Shown here: in pieces, positions 56,146 to 64,000 of the stretch
How positions within the stretch are numbered: position 1 is the first letter of the stretch
How the letters are laid out: each line of letters opens with the position of its first letter
Assembly (NCBI GenBank): GCA_963723355.1
Contig: CAVRQQ010000033.1
Location: 1-64,000 of the forward strand
Length of the DNA stretch: 64,000 bases
Direction: 5' to 3'
Source of the DNA: JAFDBW01 sp963723355
GTDB taxonomy: Bacteria > Desulfobacterota > Desulfuromonadia > Desulfuromonadales > BM103
The notes under the pieces: generated by a model
Seen by the model: only the letters and a program-made list of their open reading frames with translations
The model's database searches: none
What the model was told of the DNA's origin: nothing
Program-made: the position numbers and the translations under genes

Positions 56146-59100
56146 TGAACAGCGCGATTCGCTGGATGGCGGAGAACCATGTCGCCGCCAACCTGCTGAT
56201 GCTGGTTTTTATCGTCGGGGGTCTGATCCTTGGCTTCAGCATCAAACAGGAGGTCTTCCCGGACGTGAATCTCGATCGGGTCCAGGTTTCGGTCGTCTAT
56301 CCCGGCGCCGGACCGGAAGAGGTCGAAGAAGGGGTGATCTTCAAGATCGAAGAAAACCTGACCGGGGTGGACGGCATCAAACAGGTCAAATCGGTGGCTG
56401 CGGAAGGTTACGGAGTGGTTACCGCGGAGATCATGACGGATGCAGATATCGACCTGGTTCTGCAGGATATAAAAAGTGAAGTCGATCGCATCACCACCTT
56501 CCCGAAGGATGCGGAAAAGCCGGTCGTCAGCAAAATGCTCAACCGCCGCGAAGTGATCTCGGTGGTGGTCTTCGGCGAACTGCCGGAACGAAGCCTGCGG
56601 GAACTTGTCGAACAGGTTCGCGACGAGCTGTTGCTGGAACCGGGGATTACCCAGGTTGATTTGAGCGGTGTGCGTCCTTATGAAATCTCCATAGAGATCG
56701 ACGAAACCAACCTGCGTCGTTACGGCCTGACCTTTGACATGATCGCCCAGCGGGTTCGACAGGCGTCCCTCGATCTTCCGGGCGGGACGATTAAAACCGG
56801 CTCCGGCGAGATCCTGGTCAGAACCAAGGAACGCCGCTATGTCGGCCATGAATACGCCAGTATCGTTATCCTGACCACGGTTGATGGCACGGAAGTCACC
56901 CTGGGAGATATCGCGACCATAAAAGACAGTTTCGAGGAGACCGACCAGTTCAGTCTGTTCGATGGCCAGCCGGCAGCCATGGCCAAGGTTTATCGCGTTG
57001 CTGATCAGAAACCGACCGAGATCTCCGATGCAGTGAAACGATATGTCGAGGTCAAGCGGCGGCAACTGCCGGAATCGGTCGACCTGGCCACCTGGAATGA
57101 CAACTCGGAGCTCTTCAAAAGTCGCAAGGACCTGCTCACCAGGAATGCCCTGCTCGGCCTGGTTCTGGTCTTCATCACCCTCGGGCTGTTCCTGGAAATC
57201 CGCCTGGCGCTCTGGGTCATGCTCGGCATCCCCATCTCCTTCTGCGGGGCCCTGCTCTTCATGCCGGCGATCGGTGTCTCGATCAACATGATTTCGCTGT
57301 TTGCCTTCATTATGGCGCTCGGCATCGTGGTTGATGATGCCATTGTCGTCGGTGAGAACGTGTATGAACAGCGTCAATCGGGCAAGCCATACCTGCAGGC
57401 TGCGATTGATGGCGCGACCGAGGTCGCCCAACCGGTCATCTTCGCCATCCTGACGTCGGTCACGGCCTTTCTGCCGCTGCTTTTTACCAGCGGCATCATG
57501 GGCAAGTTCATCCTGGTGATTCCGGCGATCGTCATTACCGTCCTGCTGGTTTCCCTGGTGGAATGTCTTTTCATTCTTCCCGCTCACCTGGCGATCGGCC
57601 AGCGGGTCAAGGACCCCGGCCGCTTGCTGGCCAACCTTGAGAGGAACCGGCAACGATTCGGCCGACTTCTGCAGCGATTCATCGACGGGCCCTACCAAAA
57701 GACTCTCGCCCTCTGTCTGGAATATCGCTACACGACCGTTGCGATTGCCGTTGCCGTCCTGCTCCTGGCCGGCGTTGGCCTGATCGGCGGCGGAATCGTC
57801 AAGTTTCGTTTTATGCCCGAAGTTGATGCTGACGTCATTCAGGTCGCACTCGAGCTTGCTCCCGGCAGCCCGGTCGTCCTGACGGCGGAAGTTCAGGACC
57901 AGGTCGTCAAAGCCGGCCTGGATGTGGTTGCCGAGTACGATAAGACCAGACCTGAAGGTGTGTCGGTGATGCGTCACATCTTTTCGAATGTCGGTTCAGC
58001 TGTCGCGGATCGCGGTCCTGCCGGAGCCTTTACCAGCTCCGGCGGCAATATTGCAAGTATCTCGATGTTCTTGACGCCGAGCGAAATGCGCGGGGTGCCG
58101 GCCAGCGAGATTGCCAACCGCTGGCGGGAGCGGGTCGGGAATATTGTTGGTGTCGAGACCCTGACCTTTACATCGACCCTGATCCACCTTGGAGCCAATA
58201 TTGACGTGCAACTGGCGCATAATGACTTCGTTGTTCTGGACCAGGCTGCCGAGCGGCTCAAGGAACTGATCGCCACTTATCCGGGTACGGGCGACATTAC
58301 CGACAACTACACGCTCGGCAAGCGGGAAGTCAAGGTTCGCCTGAAAGCCGAGGCCCGTACTCTGGGGATTACCGAAGAAGATCTCGGCCGGCAGTTGCGC
58401 GGAGCCTTTTACGGTGCCGAAGCCCTGCGCCTGCAGCGAGGGCGCAATGAGGTGAAAGTCCTGGTCCGCTACCCGGAAGAGAGCCGTCAACACTTCTGGG
58501 ATCTCGAAACCATGCGCATCAGGGTGCCGGGTGGCGGGGAGATTCCCCTGGACCGGGCGGCGACCCTGGTTGAAAGCCGCGGCTTCAGCAAGATCAACCG
58601 GACCGATCGTAAACGCGTCATCAATGTGACCGCGACCGTGGACAGCCATGTCGCCAACGCCGAGGAGATCGTCGCTGAGATCAAGTCCACCGCCCTGCCG
58701 AAACTGATCGCAGATTTCCCCGGTTTGAGCTATGACCTGGAGGGTGAGGACAAGAATCGCCGGGAGTCAATGGCGAGTATGTTCAACGGCTTCAAGCTGG
58801 TGTTGATCGTTATCTTTGCCCTGCTGGCGATCCCGTTTCGCAGTTACTCACAACCGCTGTTGATTATGGCTGCCATCCCTTTCGGGATCGTTGGTGCGAT
58901 CCTTGGCCATTTTCTGATGGGCTACGACCTGAGCATCCTGAGCATGTTTGGTCTGGTTGCCCTGACCGGTGTGGTCGTCAACGATTCGCTGCTGTTGATC
59001 GACTACATCAATCGGCACCGTCGCGACGGCAAGGAGCTCACGGAAGCCCTTCTGAGTGCCGGTAAAAGACGCTTCCGCCCGATTCTGCTGACCTCTTTGA

Positions 59101-59306
59101 CCACCTTTTTCGGGCTTACGCCGATGATCCTGGAAACCAGCGTGCAGGCACAATTTCTCGTGCCCATGGCGATCAGCCTGGCCTTCGGGATTCTCTTTGC
59201 CACCGGTATTACCCTGCTGCTGATTCCGACTCTCTACATGGTCCTGGAGGACTGCCGACACCTTATCGGGCTGTCGCCGTCCCACGCCGAGCATCATATT
59301 GAATGA
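56145..59306 (+). CDS. RND efflux pump permease (HAE family)
   Basis: The 1053-residue protein has the RND layout: helix 1 (VAANLLMLVFIVGGLILGF), the porter domain PN1/PN2, a block of helices 2-6, an internal helix 7 near residue 535, the second periplasmic domain and a final helix block. The proton-relay aspartates are in helix 4 (FIMALGIVVDDAIVVGENV). Typical motifs QEVFPDVNLDRVQVSVVYPG and ILTSVTAFLPLLF are present. Substrate is unknown. The last gene of the tetR-nodT-hlyD-RND operon. The frame is intact over 3.2 kb, unlike much of the window. Confidence 0.94.
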   Translation: MNSAIRWMAENHVAANLLMLVFIVGGLILGFSIKQEVFPDVNLDRVQVSVVYPGAGPEEVEEGVIFKIEENLTGVDGIKQVKSVAAEGYGVVTAEIMTDADIDLVLQDIKSEVDRITTFPKDAEKPVVSKMLNRREVISVVVFGELPERSLRELVEQVRDELLLEPGITQVDLSGVRPYEISIEIDETNLRRYGLTFDMIAQRVRQASLDLPGGTIKTGSGEILVRTKERRYVGHEYASIVILTTVDGTEVTLGDIATIKDSFEETDQFSLFDGQPAAMAKVYRVADQKPTEISDAVKRYVEVKRRQLPESVDLATWNDNSELFKSRKDLLTRNALLGLVLVFITLGLFLEIRLALWVMLGIPISFCGALLFMPAIGVSINMISLFAFIMALGIVVDDAIVVGENVYEQRQSGKPYLQAAIDGATEVAQPVIFAILTSVTAFLPLLFTSGIMGKFILVIPAIVITVLLVSLVECLFILPAHLAIGQRVKDPGRLLANLERNRQRFGRLLQRFIDGPYQKTLALCLEYRYTTVAIAVAVLLLAGVGLIGGGIVKFRFMPEVDADVIQVALELAPGSPVVLTAEVQDQVVKAGLDVVAEYDKTRPEGVSVMRHIFSNVGSAVADRGPAGAFTSSGGNIASISMFLTPSEMRGVPASEIANRWRERVGNIVGVETLTFTSTLIHLGANIDVQLAHNDFVVLDQAAERLKELIATYPGTGDITDNYTLGKREVKVRLKAEARTLGITEEDLGRQLRGAFYGAEALRLQRGRNEVKVLVRYPEESRQHFWDLETMRIRVPGGGEIPLDRAATLVESRGFSKINRTDRKRVINVTATVDSHVANAEEIVAEIKSTALPKLIADFPGLSYDLEGEDKNRRESMASMFNGFKLVLIVIFALLAIPFRSYSQPLLIMAAIPFGIVGAILGHFLMGYDLSILSMFGLVALTGVVVNDSLLLIDYINRHRRDGKELTEALLSAGKRRFRPILLTSLTTFFGLTPMILETSVQAQFLVPMAISLAFGILFATGITLLLIPTLYMVLEDCRHLIGLSPSHAEHHIE

Positions 59307-59360
59307 ACCTCCCGGAACGCAGCTTTCTCAGTCTTGAAAAAATCCGCCTTATATCGTTAA

Positions 59361-60191
59361 ATGCCAGGACAAGCGGCTTATCCCTATTTAGAAGCGTTTC
59401 AGAGGTCCAAGTTGTTACTGAACAATGCCCATTTTCGTAAAGTCAAGAAGCTGGCCGGTCAAGCTGTCGGCGAATTCAATCTGATTGAAGAGGGCGACCG
59501 AATCGCCGTCGCCGTATCCGGAGGCAAGGACTCCTACGCCCTGCTGCACATCCTCCATCAGCTGCGGCGTCGTGCGCCGATCAACTACGAGCTGATCGCT
59601 GTCAATGTTGATGCCGGCTTCCCCGGTTACCGCAAGGATGTTCTTGAAAAATACCTGCGCGAGTGCGGTTTCCAGGTGCATATGGAAGTCACTGACTGCT
59701 CCCATATCATCGAGGAAAAATTACGCCCCGGTTCATCTTACTGCGCCTTCTGCGCCCGTTTGCGGCGCGGAGTTCTGTACACCGTTGCCGATCGCCTCGG
59801 ATGCAACAAGATTGCCCTCGGTCATCATCTTGACGATTTTATCGAGACCCTTCTGCTGAACCAGTTTTACATCGGCACGCTTGCTGCCATGAGCCCCAGG
59901 CTGCTGGCGGACAACCAGCGTCACACGGTGATTCGTCCCCTGGTCTATGTCGAAGAAACAGATATTATCAAGTTTGCCCGACAGAACGATTTTCCGATTA
60001 TCGACTGCGGTTGCCCGGTCATGGGGCAGGACGATCAGAAGCGCCAGAGGATGAAACGCCTGCTGGCAGAGCTGCACAAGGAAAATCGCTATCTGAAACG
60101 CAGCATGATTAGTGCGCTGGGCAACGTCCGCCCACGTCACCTGCTCGACCAGGAAATGTTGAGGCTGGTGCAAATGGAGGACGAGACCTGA
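59361..60191 (+). CDS. ttcA: TtcA-type tRNA 2-thiocytidine synthetase
   Basis: The protein has the PP-loop IAVAVSGGKDSYALLHIL, the iron-sulfur cysteines in SSYCAFCARLRRGVLY (CxxC) and a third in IIDCGCPVMGQ, plus IALGHHLDDFIETLLLNQFY and RPLVYVEETDI. This is the TtcA subgroup that thiolates cytidine 32 of tRNA. Up to 276 residues from the ATG at 59361. A TTG at 59412 preceded by AGAGGT would give the family's more usual start (LLNNAHFRKVKKLAG), so the true start is uncertain. It lies 55 bases after the RND gene but is probably a separate unit. Confidence 0.9.
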   Translation: MPGQAAYPYLEAFQRSKLLLNNAHFRKVKKLAGQAVGEFNLIEEGDRIAVAVSGGKDSYALLHILHQLRRRAPINYELIAVNVDAGFPGYRKDVLEKYLRECGFQVHMEVTDCSHIIEEKLRPGSSYCAFCARLRRGVLYTVADRLGCNKIALGHHLDDFIETLLLNQFYIGTLAAMSPRLLADNQRHTVIRPLVYVEETDIIKFARQNDFPIIDCGCPVMGQDDQKRQRMKRLLAELHKENRYLKRSMISALGNVRPRHLLDQEMLRLVQMEDET

Positions 60192-60423
60192 TGATGTCTG
60201 CTCTATATCACGGACTGGTTGACGCCCCAACCAACCAGGAGAAATGTTTGGCGCCGAGCGTTGGATGACGCTTTCCGCAGACTGCATGGTGACCATATGG
60301 TATTCTTGGACAGGCGGTTTGCCGAGATCGATAAGTTCCTGGCAGGACAGTTGCCATTTGATGACTGTAAAGCGATAGTCATGGACTTCCACAGGCCGAT
60401 TTGACGAAGAGAGATCAGACTGA
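60192..60423 (+). other. Possible small gene between ttcA and the PilZ gene, frame uncertain
   Basis: AGGAG at 60237-60241 is followed by an ATG at 60245 in one frame (MFGAERWMTLSADCMV). A neighbouring frame reads LDDAFRRLHGDHMVFLDRRF and AEIDKFLAGQLPFDD ... MDFHRPI, which looks more protein-like. Together they could be a roughly 50-residue gene with one indel near 60265. I do not recognise a family. It may equally be non-coding. Confidence 0.3.
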
Positions 60424-61122
60424 ATGTTGTTGGGAGAGAAGCAATCCGAAATCAAGCAGGTTGCGGTGGTGACGCGCGATCAACAATTCAACCGGCTGTT
60501 AGGCAGTGTCCTGGCCGAATGGAAGTTTATTGCTGTTGAAGACCTGACTGAGGCGAAAGTTGTTTTTGCCGAGCAAGGCATTGACTTGCCCGACATCCCT
60601 GGTGAGGTCGTCTGGTTGACGCCGCGGCCACTATCTGAAGACCGTTTCCTGACAACGCCGATTTCCCTGACCCGGCTCTACAAGCTCCTCGAAACAGAAT
60701 ATTTTCCGACCTCGCGTCGCCATATCCGCGTCGCCATCGAAGTCCGGGCTGATGTCTGTCTGGACAGCGTCTGGCAAGAATGTCAGTTGATTTCCATATC
60801 TGATCGTGGCGGACGTATCGTCTGCCAGAATGAGGTTCAGCGTGGCACGATGCTGCAACTGGAAACAAACGTAGCGGGGAAATTCTTGCAGCTGCCGGCA
60901 GAGGTTCTCTACTGTCTCCCGGCTGGAGACGTCCTGCGCTCTTCCAGGCCTCAGATCGGCGTCCTGTTCAAGCCGACAGATGACCGGGTGATCGACATGC
61001 TACGGTGCCACATTGAAAAGATTTGCGTTGCAGCCGCCTGCGCAAGGGAGGGCATCCCGCTGAACGATCCGTGCCTGAGCTGGGTTGATTTGGTCGATGA
61101 CCCGTGGGCCGAAGTGACTTGA
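60424..61122 (+). CDS. PilZ domain protein with N-terminal receiver-like region
   Basis: The 232-residue protein has an N-terminal half with receiver-like strands but no phosphoacceptor Asp (QVAVVTRDQQFNRLLGSVLA; TEAKVVFAEQGIDLPDIPG). A C-terminal PilZ domain starts at SRRHIRVAIEVRADVCLDSV (RRxxR) with ISISDRGGRIVCQNEVQRGT (DxxxGG-type). It should bind cyclic-di-GMP, in line with the GGDEF-like, HD-GYP-remnant and second PilZ genes in this window. It converges with the receiver-J-domain gene, with 24 bases between stops. Confidence 0.8.
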   Translation: MLLGEKQSEIKQVAVVTRDQQFNRLLGSVLAEWKFIAVEDLTEAKVVFAEQGIDLPDIPGEVVWLTPRPLSEDRFLTTPISLTRLYKLLETEYFPTSRRHIRVAIEVRADVCLDSVWQECQLISISDRGGRIVCQNEVQRGTMLQLETNVAGKFLQLPAEVLYCLPAGDVLRSSRPQIGVLFKPTDDRVIDMLRCHIEKICVAAACAREGIPLNDPCLSWVDLVDDPWAEVT

Positions 61123-61145
61123 CCGCCGGGGAAAACGGATCGGTC

Positions 61146-63050
61146 TTAACGGAACATCTTGCCGAACAGGCTTTTTTTCTCTTCCCCTTCTTGCCCCTTG
61201 CGCATACCCATCAATCGTAGTTCGCGCAGGGCCTCGGTACATTTGGGGTTGTACAGTATCGCCCTTTCAAAGTGGCGTTGCGCCTCGCTTTGCTGGCCTT
61301 GGTCCTTGCAGATGTACCCGAGGTAGAGGTGCCCCATACTGAGTTTGGGACTCAACTCGGTCGCACGCATCAGGTTCTTGCGGGCAGTGTTCATCACCTC
61401 TTTCGATTTGGGCTCGGCCTTGTATGATGACCACGCCTGGTACATCAGATACTCCGCTTCATTGGGCCTCAGCTCTAGCGCTTCGGCAAAGGCTTTTTCC
61501 GCATCGCGGTATTTATGTAATCGCAGGCACGCCATCCCTTTTTGATAGGCGTCCTCCGCCTGCAGGAACTTTTCCGGGGTGGCCGAGCTGCTCCTCGACT
61601 CCGCTTTAAGGTCATTGACGTAATGGGCTTTCGCCTGCTCGTCGACCAGAGTCTCGTGGGCATCGCTTATGCGTTGGAAAAGTGCGTTAACCTTGTCTCT
61701 CAGGTCAGCCAGGACATCCTGTTCAAAGAAACGATCGGGATGATATTTCTTGACCAGGCCGTGGTAGGCTTTTCGTACCTGCTCCCTGGATCCGGTTTCG
61801 CTGACGCCGAGCAGGGTGAAGTAGTCCTGTTCCATCATCCAGGTATAATCTTTCATGAATGCTGCCCGCCGTGCACGAAGCTCTTCCGTTTCTTCAGCGC
61901 CGACCTCTTCAGCCGCTGCCGGTTCTTCCTGGACGCTGACCAGTATGCCGGTACTCAAAAGTGCAGCCAACAGTGGTTCGACCTCGTTGCGCGTCAGGAT
62001 ATGGCGCTGAAGAATTTCATTTAGCGTGACGTTCCCCTTGCAGTTGTCCAGAATGCGTTGATCATTGCCGGTGAGGTCTATTTCCTGAAAACGGTAAAGA
62101 GGGCTCTCTGCCTCTTGCAGATAATGATCAAGGTGCGGCTCGAGGATCTTTGCAAGCTGCGTACGGCTGGCGTGTTTGCGCAGCCCCTGCAGAATCAGAT
62201 TTGCCGGAGACAGGTTTATGCCGGTCACGTTCTGCTTGAATTCACGCACCTGGAGGAAGCGATAGCGGCCTTCCGGCCAGGCAAAGATGCCGAGGATCTT
62301 CTCCAGGACCTGCTCGCGCAGAATATCGTGCAGCTGGTGAGGCGTGAGCAGTCTCATCTCGATCAGAGCCATGCCGTGGCGCTGGCCTTGCGGCTTGGCT
62401 CTCTCGAGGGATTCTCTCAGTTGATCTTCAGTCAGCAGCCCCGCACGCAGGAGTCGCTGGCCGAGAAACTCGCGAACCAGGTTTGACCGAACGAAGATCG
62501 GATAACCGTCGCGGATATAGACAACTTTTTTCAAATTCTTGTGCTCGAGGTGAAGCAGGCCGGTTGCACGCAGGCCGTACAGGTTGTGCAGGATGCGTGG
62601 GAAGTCCGATTCAGCGAGATTCCCCTCAATGCTCAGTCTCTCCGAACTTACGGCTGCTGTCGGAGCGCCGATCAGTGCCTCGATCTTCTCCTGGAGGGTT
62701 TTCAGCGGGAAAGGCTTGAGCAGGTAATCGGTTGCACCGTATTGTTCTCGGGCATCTCGAATGTTGTCGGCCTGCTTGTAGAAAGCTGTCATCACAACGA
62801 TCGGCAAATCCCCGGTCTTCGATAGGGCCCTCAACTTGCCGCAGAGCTGCAGGCCATTGGTCCCGGGTGGGAGAACGTCCAGTAAAACCAGGTCAACCTT
62901 GAGGTTGTCCAGTTCCCGGAGGGCTGCTTCTGCTTCTTCAAAGCTGTGTACTTGATAGCCATGCAGGCGCAATGACTCGGATAGAAAACGTCTGATGTTC
63001 GCGTCGTCATCGACGATCAGGATATGCTTTTTGTCCCCTTCAGAACTCAT
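61146..63050 (-). CDS. Response regulator fused to DUF4388, J domain and TPRs
   Basis: The 634-residue protein combines several modules. A receiver (HILIVDDDANIRRFL; phosphoacceptor D58 in LVLLDVLPPGTNG; Lys in YLLKPFPLKTL) comes first. A DUF4388/PATAN-like region spans about 138-300 (NLAESDFPRILHNLYGLRAT, RDGYPIFVRSN). A winged-helix-like linker follows, then a DnaJ J domain at about 405-475 (YFTLLGVSETGSREQVRKAY; HPD in KKYHPDRFFEQD), and last TPRs at 490-620 (AYQKGMACLRLHKYRDAEKA). Phosphorylation could control recruitment of a DnaK-type chaperone; that is inference. Such fusions occur in Geobacter and myxobacteria. It overlaps glnE by 4 bases. Confidence 0.87.
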   Translation of the reverse strand: MSSEGDKKHILIVDDDANIRRFLSESLRLHGYQVHSFEEAEAALRELDNLKVDLVLLDVLPPGTNGLQLCGKLRALSKTGDLPIVVMTAFYKQADNIRDAREQYGATDYLLKPFPLKTLQEKIEALIGAPTAAVSSERLSIEGNLAESDFPRILHNLYGLRATGLLHLEHKNLKKVVYIRDGYPIFVRSNLVREFLGQRLLRAGLLTEDQLRESLERAKPQGQRHGMALIEMRLLTPHQLHDILREQVLEKILGIFAWPEGRYRFLQVREFKQNVTGINLSPANLILQGLRKHASRTQLAKILEPHLDHYLQEAESPLYRFQEIDLTGNDQRILDNCKGNVTLNEILQRHILTRNEVEPLLAALLSTGILVSVQEEPAAAEEVGAEETEELRARRAAFMKDYTWMMEQDYFTLLGVSETGSREQVRKAYHGLVKKYHPDRFFEQDVLADLRDKVNALFQRISDAHETLVDEQAKAHYVNDLKAESRSSSATPEKFLQAEDAYQKGMACLRLHKYRDAEKAFAEALELRPNEAEYLMYQAWSSYKAEPKSKEVMNTARKNLMRATELSPKLSMGHLYLGYICKDQGQQSEAQRHFERAILYNPKCTEALRELRLMGMRKGQEGEEKKSLFGKMFR

Positions 63051-64000
63051 CTCGAGCGTTCTCCATGTGCTTGCAGAATGCGATTGAAAGTCTCCCGGAT
63101 GGTTTGGGTCGTGCCCGCGTATTCATCGAGAAATAATCTTTCCGGTTGTCCCATCGCGTCCTCGTAACCGAGATGTCGGGCCAGTTTGGCAAGGGATGCC
63201 GGGTCGGAGGTCAATTCGTTGACCGACTGATCATGGACCAGTCGCAGCTTGTTTTCCAGCCGGCGCAGAAACTTGTAGCCTGATGTCAGGTTTTCATAAT
63301 CATTTTTCGAAAGCAGGTTTTCGCCCAGCAGCTCGTGCAGCGTATCCAGGGTATTGCGGCAACGCAGCGACGGCCTGTCACGACCATGCAGGAGCTGCAG
63401 GTACTGGGCGATAAATTCAACATCCACCATGCCGCCGCGGCCGGTTTTAATGTTGCGATGCTGGGCATCCTCCCTGCCGAGCTCTTTTTCCATGCGTTGC
63501 CGCAGACGGTAGATCTCTTCGGCGAGATCGTCCGGCAAAGGGCGTTCGTAGACGATCTCCGCGGTAAAGGCTTCAAAACTGGCGGCCAGTCCCGTCGAAC
63601 CGGCAACCACTCTGGCCTTGATCAGTGCCTGACGTTCCCAGGGCGCCGCAGAGCTTTCATGGTATTGACGATAAGCCGGCAGGGAAGAGACCAGGGGCCC
63701 CTGGTTGCCGGACGGTCGCAGCCGGGTGTCGATTTCATAAACATACCCTTCCTGGGTCATCAGGGTCAGGACCGAAATAATCCTTTGGGCGAGGCGGGCA
63801 AAGTACTGCTGGTTGGTCTGGGGCCTGAAACGGTCGGGGTCGGTCCCTTCGACCGGTCGGGTTTGGCCTTCACCCTCGTAGATAAAGATGATGTCGAGGT
63901 CGGAGTGATAATTCAATTCCATGCCACCGAGCTTGCCCATGCCGACGATTGCGAAGGCTGCTTCGTGGCTGGTCCCGCTTGCATCTTCGCAGCAGGGCAA
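63047..64000 (-). CDS. glnE: Glutamine-synthetase adenylyltransferase, C-terminal part (cut by window edge)
   Basis: The visible 317 residues are the second nucleotidyltransferase half of GlnE: AIVGMGKLGGMELNYHSDLD with the catalytic DLD, then ISVLTLMTQEGYVYEIDTRL, RPSGNQGPLVSSLPAYRQYH, ERQALIKARVVAGS, and the GlnD_UR/helical part NIKTGRGGMVDVEFIAQYLQ and LENKLRLVHDQSVNEL. This half adds AMP to glutamine synthetase and the missing N-terminal half removes it, under control of PII. The gene continues beyond 64000. Its stop overlaps the response regulator's start (ATGA). Confidence 0.94.
   Translation of the reverse strand: MPCCEDASGTSHEAAFAIVGMGKLGGMELNYHSDLDIIFIYEGEGQTRPVEGTDPDRFRPQTNQQYFARLAQRIISVLTLMTQEGYVYEIDTRLRPSGNQGPLVSSLPAYRQYHESSAAPWERQALIKARVVAGSTGLAASFEAFTAEIVYERPLPDDLAEEIYRLRQRMEKELGREDAQHRNIKTGRGGMVDVEFIAQYLQLLHGRDRPSLRCRNTLDTLHELLGENLLSKNDYENLTSGYKFLRRLENKLRLVHDQSVNELTSDPASLAKLARHLGYEDAMGQPERLFLDEYAGTTQTIRETFNRILQAHGERSR

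Noticed and set aside
55866..57977. 703-residue open frame antisense to the efflux adaptor and pump genes
   Set aside because: It is a shadow of high-GC codon usage on the opposite strand: it covers parts of two clear genes and encodes no recognisable domain.

Overview
The window looks like a chromosomal segment of a Desulfuromonadales/Geobacter-type bacterium. This rests on three things: multihaem c-type cytochromes of the CxxCH type, an NrfJ-like periplasmic protein, and a core gene order (rplU-rpmA-obg-proB-proA-nadD-rsfS-rlmH, with gpmI, comF, rng and a TIGR03960-type radical SAM gene nearby) that is familiar from that group. The assignment is inference from gene content and protein style; there is no rRNA gene in the window.

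Layout. 1-11.4 kb is an accessory, cell-envelope-oriented block: secreted proteins, lipoproteins (two of them paralogues about 8.5 kb apart), a hexahaem cytochrome with Ig-like tail, two glycosyltransferases, a formylglycine-enzyme-fold protein and a PNGase F-like/PDZ protein. Almost every gene here is interrupted by frameshifts. 11.8-12.6 kb is an intact nonahaem cytochrome. 12.8-13.2 kb is a 357-bp intergenic element bounded by perfect 24-bp inverted repeats and carrying strong internal hairpins. 13.2-31.4 kb is the core block, all on the minus strand: aminotransferase, a TPR-like lipoprotein, an entericidin-like micro-lipoprotein coupled to lspA, ileS, an endonuclease III homologue, a PAS histidine kinase, comF, gpmI, a LapA/LapB-like protein, a DksA/TraR protein, and the rplU-to-rlmH cluster.

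31.8-33.5 kb is a plus-strand GGDEF-like sensor plus lipoprotein inserted between rplU and rng. 33.6-37.7 kb is rng plus the radical SAM gene. 37.9-41.6 kb holds small genes: a monohaem cytochrome, a 33-aa double-CxxC protein, two tandem paralogous 48-aa membrane proteins, a ferritin-like protein, a DUF4350-like protein and a PilZ protein. 41.7-49.0 kb has a Nudix hydrolase, a ChlI/ChlD-like chelatase, a ClC channel, a cupin, and a convergent pncB/nicotinamidase-like NAD salvage pair. 49.0-52.7 kb is a large DUF748 (AsmA-like) gene with many frameshifts. 52.8-59.3 kb is a compact tetR-nodT-hlyD-RND efflux operon with a visible palindromic operator. 59.4-64 kb has ttcA, a PilZ protein, a receiver-DUF4388-J-domain-TPR protein and the C-terminal half of glnE.

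Overriding caveat. I count more than 25 frame breaks, and several fall in genes expected to be indispensable (obg) or broadly conserved (rng, nth-like). Where the repair can be read, most are a single extra base. That pattern fits uncorrected insertion errors in the assembly at least as well as true gene decay. I therefore annotate the repaired gene spans and say where each break lies. The most biologically intriguing items that do not depend on frame repair are the tandem 48-aa membrane protein pair, the 33-aa double-CxxC protein, the inverted-repeat element at 12.8-13.2 kb, and the receiver-DUF4388-J-TPR fusion next to glnE.
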